From assembly GCA_946183755.1 (NCBI GenBank), contig CAMHCZ010000038.1:1-12796 (forward strand): a stretch of DNA of 12,796 bases, in the 5' to 3' direction. Of the stretch, positions 1 to 5,724 are shown piece by piece. Within the stretch, counting starts at the first letter, position 1. Each line of letters opens with the position of its first letter. Under the pieces are notes generated by a model. It did not search any database and was not told the DNA's origin. It saw only the letters and a list, made by a program, of their open reading frames with translations. Position numbers and translations under genes: made by a program. The DNA is from an uncultured bacterium. GTDB lineage: Bacteria > Bacteroidota > Bacteroidia > Bacteroidales > Paludibacteraceae.

Positions 1-351
1 TATTATCTGACATTGCCGGTCTTTGAGGAAACCTTGAGAATCATTTCGGAACTTACGAGTGAAGGGAGCCGTGTGATTTTTGACTTTCCGGATGACTCGA
101 CTTTCTCAGAACGTCAGTCGGTGTTGAATCCGCGCGTCAAGGAACTGGCTGAGGTCACGAAGAGACTCGGAGAGCCGATGCTTCATGGCTTCTCGGTGGA
201 GGAGATAAGAGAGGCACTGGAAAGACACTCTATGTATATCGACAGACATGAAGGACCAGAGGAAATCCAGAGGAAATATTTCTCAAACAGGAAGGACGAT
301 TTGAAAGCCTACGAGAATGTCCATTTCATTGTGGCGGAAAAGACGGTGTAG
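1..351 (+). CDS. SAM-dependent methyltransferase, C-terminal part (5' end outside window)
   Basis: The reading frame is open from base 1, so the gene starts upstream; 116 residues are visible before the TAG at 349-351. The visible part begins YYLTLPVFEETLRII, followed by a hydrophobic strand ending in VIFDFPDD. This resembles the late Rossmann-fold part of the leucine carboxyl methyltransferase-like (LCM) family of class I methyltransferases, where a tyrosine-leucine-threonine stretch and an acidic strand end follow the SAM site. The later LGEPMLHGFSVEEIREAL segment fits the helix-rich C-terminal region of that family. The SAM-binding glycine loop itself is not in view, so both the family call and the substrate are inferred. 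The gene ends in a hairpin shared with the converging gene on the other strand. Confidence 0.6.
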   Translation, partial: YYLTLPVFEETLRIISELTSEGSRVIFDFPDDSTFSERQSVLNPRVKELAEVTKRLGEPMLHGFSVEEIREALERHSMYIDRHEGPEEIQRKYFSNRKDDLKAYENVHFIVAEKTV

Positions 352-370
352 CTGATTTTCATGAAACAAA

Positions 371-397
371 AAAAGGAAGACCGAGTGTCTTCCTTTT
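371..397. terminator. Bidirectional intrinsic terminator between converging genes
   Basis: A perfect 11-bp inverted repeat, AAAAGGAAGAC (371-381) and GTCTTCCTTTT (387-397), encloses a 5-base loop. It has A-rich sequence on its left and T-rich sequence on its right, so it can terminate both the plus-strand methyltransferase gene and the minus-strand gene ending at 423. Confidence 0.8.
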
Positions 398-422
398 CTT
401 TTAAAGGCATATCGAAATGCGT

Positions 423-1424
423 TTACTTGACTTTATAGTTAACCCATTCAATAGTCCTGATTTCACTCGGCTTGGCGAATTCCTCTTTCGCGACGCCTGT
501 CGGCCGTACCTTTTTCACGGTGCTGGTTTCCTTCGGCCAGCCGTTGGACCAATATCTTACTGTGTGGGTGTTGGTCACTTCGATGTCCGGCCATCCGGTT
601 GCGCCTTTGACTATGTTTTGCAGGCTGTCGACCATTTCTTTTCCTACAAGTTGCTCCATTTGTTCCCCGACTAAAGTCTGTACTGTTTCCGAAGGGATTT
701 TTGTGGTCTGTTTTGCGTAAACCATGTAGTCGTTGTCAGTTCCGTATTTGTCGGGGCGGTCTTTTCCGCAGAAAACTTCAGTGACTCCAGTCTCGCTTTC
801 TATGGTCGTCTTTTTCATGTCGAAAGCCCGTCCGTGGTAACCGAAAAGGAGAATCATCTCTTCGTAGAGCTTCCAAAGGTCGTTCTCAGTCTTTACTGCA
901 GAAAGCATGTATTCTTTCATCGCTTCTTTCTTTACGATTTTTTCAAGGCTGGGCTCTTCCTTGTATATGGTTTTTATGCCTATGTCAACCAACTTCCCCC
1001 ATTTTGATATGATTTCTTTACTGTTCTCTATCTTCTTCAGAGTGCCGTATTCGTCCAATACGAAAATGGGCTTCATTTTATTGGCTATCCGTTCGCCAGT
1101 CTTAGCCATCTTTATCCATCTTTTGCCAGTTTCGGTAAGGACGGAGTCGGGTGCGTAGACGTATTTGACAGGGGTGTATTCAATGCGGTAGCCTTTGTCT
1201 TCGGATGCGGAAAGAACGGACAGCTGAAATCTTGCCGTCAGATATGCGTCATACAAGGTGTCTTTCCCTATGTATTTCGGATTCTTGTGGGTGTAATCGT
1301 ATATGACGGTGTCGCCCTTGTTGAAATAGGCGACTACGTTTACGGTAGAGTCTTTTGTGCTTATCTGACCATGGCAGAGTACAGCGGAAATGATTGAAAA
1401 GAAGAGCAGTAGTGATTTCTTCAT
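423..1424 (-). CDS. Secreted protein of unknown function
   Basis: This 333-residue protein is not recognised. The N-terminus MKKSLLLFFSIISAVLCHGQ is a good Sec signal peptide, with two lysines, a hydrophobic core at about 4-16 and a likely signal peptidase I site after Gly19. Cys17 does not sit in a convincing lipobox. The mature part alternates polar and aromatic strands (KGDTVIYDY near 36-44, YRIEYTPVKYVY near 79-90), then a helical, Lys/Glu-rich middle (about 125-195) and a second strand-rich part. No catalytic motif, internal repeat or further membrane segment is visible. The last residues (EWVNYKVK) do not resemble a sorting tail. It follows fprA on the same strand with 104 bases between, including a hairpin, so it is probably a separate unit. 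Export is well supported; function is unknown. Confidence 0.8.
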   Translation of the reverse strand: MKKSLLLFFSIISAVLCHGQISTKDSTVNVVAYFNKGDTVIYDYTHKNPKYIGKDTLYDAYLTARFQLSVLSASEDKGYRIEYTPVKYVYAPDSVLTETGKRWIKMAKTGERIANKMKPIFVLDEYGTLKKIENSKEIISKWGKLVDIGIKTIYKEEPSLEKIVKKEAMKEYMLSAVKTENDLWKLYEEMILLFGYHGRAFDMKKTTIESETGVTEVFCGKDRPDKYGTDNDYMVYAKQTTKIPSETVQTLVGEQMEQLVGKEMVDSLQNIVKGATGWPDIEVTNTHTVRYWSNGWPKETSTVKKVRPTGVAKEEFAKPSEIRTIEWVNYKVK

Positions 1425-1472
1425 CGTGATTGTTTATTTAATCCCCAATAAGGATGACGTGTTGTATGAATA

Positions 1473-1505
1473 ACAAACGGAGATGTGTTTTGTATCTCCG
1501 TTTGT
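1473..1505 (-). terminator. Probable intrinsic terminator downstream of fprA
   Basis: A 12-bp perfect stem, ACAAACGGAGAT (1473-1484) with ATCTCCGTTTGT (1494-1505), encloses a 9-base loop. It lies 23 bases beyond the fprA stop. The run of T after the stem on the minus strand is weak, so some read-through into the gene ending at 423 is possible. Confidence 0.6.
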
Positions 1506-1528
1506 CTTTAATGTGAAACTTAATTCGG

Positions 1529-2686
1529 TTATTTCAAAATGGCGTCAGCCAAGGCCTCGAGCTCGGCGATGTTCGCCTCCTTCATGCGGCTCTTGATGGT
1601 GACAACCGGCTGCACGATTTCCACTTCCTTCATCTGCTCCAGCATGGCAACCATAAGCTTTCCGGCGGTTGGCGCCCATGAGCCGTTCTCTATGATTCCG
1701 ACCTTGCGCTTCTGGTAAGCCTTTATCTGCAGGTGGTGCAGGAAGTCGTGCATAGGAGGGAATATGCCTGCGTCGTAGGTAGGCGCGGCGACAATGAGTT
1801 TGCCGTAGCGGAACGCGTCCTCGATGGCTTCCGCCATGTCGTCGCGGCTAAGGTCGCTTATCGCCACTTTAGGCGCGCCTTTGGCTTTGAGTATCTCAGC
1901 CAGCTTCTGCGCGGCTTCGGCTGTGCCTCCGTGTATTGACGCGTATGCCACGAACACGCCTTCTGTCTCTACGCCGTATTTGCTCCATGTGTCGTACAGA
2001 CCGAGGTAGTACGAAAGGTTCTCCTTGAGTATCGGACCGTGCAGCGGACAGATTGTCTGGATGTCGAGCGCGGCGGCTTTCTTCAGCAGCGCCTGCACCT
2101 GTGTGCCGTACTTTCCGCAGATGTTGAAGTAGTAGCGGCGTGCTTCGCAAGCCCAGTCCTCGTCGGTGTCGAGCGTGCCGAACTTGCCGAATGCGTCGGC
2201 GGAGAACAGCACCTTGTCCTTTGTGTCGTATGTCACGATTACCTCTGGCCAGTGCACCATAGGCGCGCCGAAGAACTTGAGTGTGTGCGCTCCGAGCGTC
2301 AGTTCGTCGCCTTCCTTCACGACCTTGGTGCGTGAGGCGAAGTCGATGCCGTCAAAGAACTGTGGAAGCATCTTGGCGGCTATGGCAGAAGTGACTATCT
2401 GAATGTCAGGGTAAAGCGAAATCAGGTTCACTATCTCGCCGGCGTGGTCAGGCTCGAGGTGCTGCGCCACTAAGTAGTCCGGCTTGCGTCCGTTCAGCGC
2501 GGCTTGCAGATTGCTCAGCCACTCCTTGCCTTTGCGGTGGTCGGCTGTGTCCATCACCGCAATCTTCTCGTCCATTATCACGTATGAGTTGTACGCCATG
2601 CCGTTTGGCACGACATATTGGCTCTCGAATAAATCCAAATCGGCATCATCCACGCCGATGTACTTGATGTCTTTCGTTATTTCCAT
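1529..2686 (-). CDS. fprA: Flavodiiron protein (class A; O2/NO reductase)
   Basis: The 385-residue length is typical of a class A flavodiiron protein: an N-terminal metallo-beta-lactamase-like domain (about 1-240) and a C-terminal flavodoxin-like domain (about 244-385). All seven diiron ligands can be placed: His76, Glu78, Asp80 and His81 in HLEPDH, His145 in MVHWPE, Asp164 in SADAFG and His216 in CPLHGP. The FMN phosphate-binding loop of the flavodoxin part is seen in AYASIHGGTAEAA (about 247-259). Such proteins reduce O2 to water or NO to N2O in the cytoplasm of anaerobes, fed by rubredoxin or a related donor. No rubredoxin domain is fused here and no rubredoxin gene is adjacent. The protein probably protects against oxygen or nitrosative stress; which substrate it prefers cannot be read from sequence. 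Confidence 0.95.
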   Translation of the reverse strand: MEITKDIKYIGVDDADLDLFESQYVVPNGMAYNSYVIMDEKIAVMDTADHRKGKEWLSNLQAALNGRKPDYLVAQHLEPDHAGEIVNLISLYPDIQIVTSAIAAKMLPQFFDGIDFASRTKVVKEGDELTLGAHTLKFFGAPMVHWPEVIVTYDTKDKVLFSADAFGKFGTLDTDEDWACEARRYYFNICGKYGTQVQALLKKAAALDIQTICPLHGPILKENLSYYLGLYDTWSKYGVETEGVFVAYASIHGGTAEAAQKLAEILKAKGAPKVAISDLSRDDMAEAIEDAFRYGKLIVAAPTYDAGIFPPMHDFLHHLQIKAYQKRKVGIIENGSWAPTAGKLMVAMLEQMKEVEIVQPVVTIKSRMKEANIAELEALADAILK

Positions 2687-2729
2687 TTATGTATAAGTAA
2701 TGTGAGTTTTTTTGAATTATAGACAAACT

Positions 2730-2737
2730 CAAAGCTA
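2730..2737 (-). promoter_or_regulatory. Possible fprA -7 promoter element
   Basis: On the minus strand TAGCTTTG matches the Bacteroides -7 consensus TAnnTTTG and lies 43 bases upstream of the fprA ATG. No TTTG is seen at the expected -33 spacing, so this is a weak call. Confidence 0.35.
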
Positions 2738-2884
2738 ATGAAAAAATATCATAAATGGCTCTCGGAAGTGTTTGTTTTTCTGTTTGTAAATAAAAGGAAG
2801 AACCGCTTTCGTGGAGTATCAGCGGAGTTGTGGGGAATGCTTGTGGAGTGATGGCTGTTTTAACAGTGGCGGAAGCGATAAGTT

Positions 2885-2916
2885 GTTGGCGGACTATTGT
2901 CTTTTTTATAATTTTG
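2885..2916 (+). promoter_or_regulatory. Promoter of the MFS transporter gene
   Basis: GTTG (2885-2888), a 20-base spacer and TAATTTTG (2909-2916) match the Bacteroides vegetative promoter pattern TTTG-N19-21-TAnnTTTG with one mismatch in the upstream box. Transcription would start near 2922, about 45 bases before the chosen ATG at 2967. This argues against the longer reading frame that opens at 2811. Confidence 0.6.
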
Positions 2917-2966
2917 CAAGACTTGTTAAGAAATTCATCAAGGGTTATAAATCAATCAACAAAACA

Positions 2967-4118
2967 ATGAAAAAGGCAGTGCTAAACATTGCGATTCCGG
3001 GCGTTCTCCTTCCTTTATCGCTCGGTTCGGTTTACAATTACTCGCAGTATGCGAAGAATCTGATGGAGGCGTTCGACATCACGAAGTTCCAGGCTGACAT
3101 CGGTTTCACACTGATAATATTCTTCCTCGGCATGGGCGCGGCTGCGTTCGGCCGTTTCGTCGAGAGGAATCCTAAGAGAATGGCTATCGTGTCGACTATC
3201 CTGTTCGCGCTGGGTATGTTCATGCTGTCGTTCTCGGTTTACGCCAAGTTCCTGCCGCTTTACTACATCGGCTGTTCGTTCATGGGCTGCGGAACAGGTA
3301 TCGGCTATACGAGCCCGATAAAGCAGCTGCTTTCCACTTTCGCTAATCACAAAGGTTTGGCTTCGGGTCTTGCCATTACAGGTTTCGGATTGGGTAAATT
3401 CGTTGCCAGCCCGCTCATCGAGTGGCTGCTCGTCAAGTTCGAACTGCCGCTTGTGTTCCTCTTCATGGGCTTGATATTCCTTGCTTTCATGAGTTTCTCT
3501 GCGTTCCTGTTCAGGCCGAACCCAGCGTTCATGTCAACCAAGCAGACTGCCATACCTTACAAGACATTAGTGAAAGAGAAGTTCCTCACGATGGAGTATA
3601 TTTCCATCTGGTTCATGTTCTTCATAAACATCACTTGCGGCCTTGCGCTCATTTCCCAGGAGAAAGGCTTGTTCCAGGCAGCTGGCTACACAGCCATAGC
3701 GATGCTTATGTCGGCTACGGCGATAGCCAATGTCGGCGGACGATTCGGCATGAGCGCCATGTCCGACAAGATAGGACGTAAGGCGGCTTACCACTGGGTC
3801 TGCAGCCTCGGTATCCTTGGCGCGTTCCTTTGCTACACTCAGGTACCTGCGCTGCTGATTGTCGGTGTGCTGTTCTGCGAGTTCGCTTATGGCGGCAACT
3901 TCTCATGCCTGCCTTCGCTCCTGGCTAAGAAGTTCGGCAACAACTGCGTGTCCACTGTCCACGCCATGACATTGTCGGGCTGGGGCATGGCTGGAATCGC
4001 AGGACCAGTGCTTGCGAACATATTCACTACCGACTGGCTTTATTTGGTCCTTGCGTTGCTTTATATGCTCGGATTCATTGGATTCACCATCTTCGTGAAG
4101 AAAGACACTCCGGAATAG
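2967..4118 (+). CDS. MFS transporter, OFA (oxalate/formate antiporter-like) family
   Basis: This 383-residue inner-membrane protein has about 12 hydrophobic segments in two halves, separated by a polar loop near 183-208. The first helix carries PLSLGSVYNYSQ, typical of the OFA subfamily, and residues 129-143 (KGLASGLAITGFGLG) match the helix 5 signature of that group. The MFS loop motif is clear between helices 8 and 9 (GGRFGMSAMSDKIGRK, 257-272) and degenerate between helices 2 and 3. Members exchange small carboxylates such as oxalate, formate or lactate; the substrate here cannot be told. The frame stays open upstream to 2811, but that 52-codon extension reads as soluble, Cys/Gly-rich sequence and contains the likely promoter, so the MKKAVLN start at 2967 is preferred. 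The gene is divergent from fprA. Confidence 0.9.
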   Translation: MKKAVLNIAIPGVLLPLSLGSVYNYSQYAKNLMEAFDITKFQADIGFTLIIFFLGMGAAAFGRFVERNPKRMAIVSTILFALGMFMLSFSVYAKFLPLYYIGCSFMGCGTGIGYTSPIKQLLSTFANHKGLASGLAITGFGLGKFVASPLIEWLLVKFELPLVFLFMGLIFLAFMSFSAFLFRPNPAFMSTKQTAIPYKTLVKEKFLTMEYISIWFMFFINITCGLALISQEKGLFQAAGYTAIAMLMSATAIANVGGRFGMSAMSDKIGRKAAYHWVCSLGILGAFLCYTQVPALLIVGVLFCEFAYGGNFSCLPSLLAKKFGNNCVSTVHAMTLSGWGMAGIAGPVLANIFTTDWLYLVLALLYMLGFIGFTIFVKKDTPE

Positions 4119-4177
4119 AACCCGGAGCCACACACTATAAAATGCGACGCAGCGCCGTATTGTATTTAATGAATAAC

Positions 4178-4211
4178 AAGGGCTTGCATTATTGATATGC
4201 GGCCCTTTTTT
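4178..4211 (+). terminator. Intrinsic terminator of the MFS gene
   Basis: AAGGGC (4178-4183) pairs with GCCCTT (4202-4207), and GCAT (4186-4189) with ATGC (4197-4200), with a small bulge between. A run of six T (4206-4211) follows. The hairpin sits 59 bases past the transporter stop and immediately before the carboxypeptidase gene. Confidence 0.75.
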
Positions 4212-4218
4212 AGTTTTG
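4211..4218 (+). promoter_or_regulatory. Possible -7 promoter element of the M14 gene
   Basis: TAGTTTTG matches TAnnTTTG and starts at the last T of the preceding terminator. Transcription would start near 4225, leaving a leader of about 11 bases. No good TTTG lies at the -33 spacing. Confidence 0.35.
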
Positions 4219-4235
4219 GACATTAGGATAGATTT

Positions 4236-5672
4236 ATGCTTTGCACCTTAATCGCTTTGGCTGCGGCTTGCTCTGCAGCGCCCGAGCTCCCAGCGCAGAA
4301 CACGTTGTATGACCCTAATTCGGGTTATGCCGACATTGTGCTGCTTAATAGCCCCGTAAACCCCGACCGCACAGAGAAAAGCACTCCGACCTTGGACAAG
4401 ATGGCGACGATTGACTTCGTGGCGCACAGCACGACCGGACTGACGCATGAGAATATGACGCAAGAGGAAATAGCCGAGCGCATATCTCCGTACGGCAGAT
4501 TCGACGGCAGGCCCGGAATGCCCTACGATGAATACCGCGAGGCGATGGAGTATGTGTGGCTCAACGCGACCGATTATGCGCGCAAGCCTTCGCCGGTGGC
4601 GGTTGACATAACTAAGGCGTACCGATACAACGACCTTGTGGAGATTATGAAGGACCTGTCGTGCTACGAAGGCGTCTCGCTCTACGACATAGGCATTTCG
4701 GCAGAAGGCAGGACCATTTATGCGCTGGAGGTGGATGTGCCGTCGTCGAAGAAGAAAAGCACGGTGGTGCTGACCGGAAGCATACATTCGCGCGAGACGG
4801 CTGGAGCGATGTATTTGCTCAAGGAACTGGCGGAGCTGCTGAGCGCCGGCACGAGAGAGTCGAAGGAGGTGCTCGCGACAACGAGATTCGCTGTCGTGCC
4901 GTGCTGCAACCCCGACGGCAGAGAGGCAGTGTGCTTCGATGCGAAGAAATACACGATGTCCGACGGGCAGTACTGGAAGGCGACGACCGACGGCACCGAC
5001 CTGAACCGCAATTTCCCAGGCTTGGTGTGGTCGCAGGTGGCAAGCGGCAATAAGAAGATAGCGACCGTGGCGAGCGCTCCTCGTCCAGCCAACTATCCCG
5101 GCGACCATGCCGGCTGCGCTCCGGAGACAAAGGCGCTCATGAAGTTTCTGTATTATTACATCGGCGTGGAGAAGTCACGCATCCTGATAGATTATCATCA
5201 GCAGGGCGCGCTGTCGTATTCGGGTAAGCCGTGGAGCACCGTGCGTCAGCAGACGTTGTGCAGGGATTTGACGGACAGGATGTTGTCGGTGCTGAACTCT
5301 GGCAACAGACATAAGTATATTTGGGTGAGCGAGACGCCGGACTATGGTCTTAACGGCACTGGTTCTACGCTGACCGACTACGCAAGTTCGGTGGCTTACG
5401 GAGCGAAGTTCAGTCCGGGTTTCGGCTTCTGCGTCTATGCCGACGGTAAGGATGAGTATCCGTTGTGCGCCGTCCCTCGTGCCGACGACTCGAAGTTCCG
5501 CATCGTTGAGGCTGTTCCGGGCTTCAGGACGATGACGTTCGAGATAGGCTATGGCCGTCAGTACCTCGGCTATGGTCCCGAGACGAGGCGCCTCTTGTCC
5601 GAGGAGTACAACGCGCGCCATTTCGACAGGGTTCTGTATGAGGTCGCGAAATACTGCGGTGGGTTGAGATGA
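4236..5672 (+). CDS. Secreted M14-family zinc carboxypeptidase
   Basis: This is a 478-residue exported metallopeptidase. The catalytic domain runs from about 125 to 478. Zinc ligands are His184 and Glu187 (HSRE in GSIHSRETAGA) and His321 (DYHQQG). Asn257-Arg258 (DLNRNF) match the substrate carboxylate-binding pair, and Glu436 (MTFEIG) is the general base, so all key M14 residues are present. Family members remove C-terminal residues from peptides or cleave cell-wall peptides; the target here is not evident. The N-terminus is a hydrophobic export signal (MLCTLIALAAACSAAPELPA) but lacks the usual Lys/Arg. A TAG in frame at 4224-4226 excludes any earlier start. Cys12 could be lipidated (AAAC), or signal peptidase I could cut near Ala14; both are uncertain. 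A strand-rich region of about 100 residues precedes the catalytic domain. Confidence 0.93.
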   Translation: MLCTLIALAAACSAAPELPAQNTLYDPNSGYADIVLLNSPVNPDRTEKSTPTLDKMATIDFVAHSTTGLTHENMTQEEIAERISPYGRFDGRPGMPYDEYREAMEYVWLNATDYARKPSPVAVDITKAYRYNDLVEIMKDLSCYEGVSLYDIGISAEGRTIYALEVDVPSSKKKSTVVLTGSIHSRETAGAMYLLKELAELLSAGTRESKEVLATTRFAVVPCCNPDGREAVCFDAKKYTMSDGQYWKATTDGTDLNRNFPGLVWSQVASGNKKIATVASAPRPANYPGDHAGCAPETKALMKFLYYYIGVEKSRILIDYHQQGALSYSGKPWSTVRQQTLCRDLTDRMLSVLNSGNRHKYIWVSETPDYGLNGTGSTLTDYASSVAYGAKFSPGFGFCVYADGKDEYPLCAVPRADDSKFRIVEAVPGFRTMTFEIGYGRQYLGYGPETRRLLSEEYNARHFDRVLYEVAKYCGGLR

Positions 5673-5679
5673 GAAAATA

Positions 5680-5705
5680 AAAGGCAGACTGAAAAGTCTG
5701 CCTTT
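5680..5705. terminator. Bidirectional terminator with a GAAA loop
   Basis: An 11-bp perfect stem, AAAGGCAGACT (5680-5690) and AGTCTGCCTTT (5695-5705), is closed by GAAA on the plus strand (a GNRA-type tetraloop). T follows on the right and A precedes on the left. It separates the M14 gene from the converging C10 protease gene. Confidence 0.85.
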
Positions 5706-5724
5706 TTGTTTTCTTGGCAACTCT

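Noticed and set aside
2811..2966. A 52-residue N-terminal extension of the MFS transporter with four cysteines
   Set aside because: The likely promoter (2885-2916) lies inside it, and the OFA family starts at the first helix, matching MKKAVLN at 2967.
2687..2966. Possible small RNA or riboswitch in the fprA-MFS gap
   Set aside because: No convincing paired structure or known riboswitch core was seen; only promoter-like boxes are supported.
4248..5108. A 286-codon open frame antisense to the M14 carboxypeptidase
   Set aside because: It is Arg/His-rich and lacks any motif, while the plus strand encodes all M14 catalytic residues. It arises from GC-rich codon usage in the real gene.
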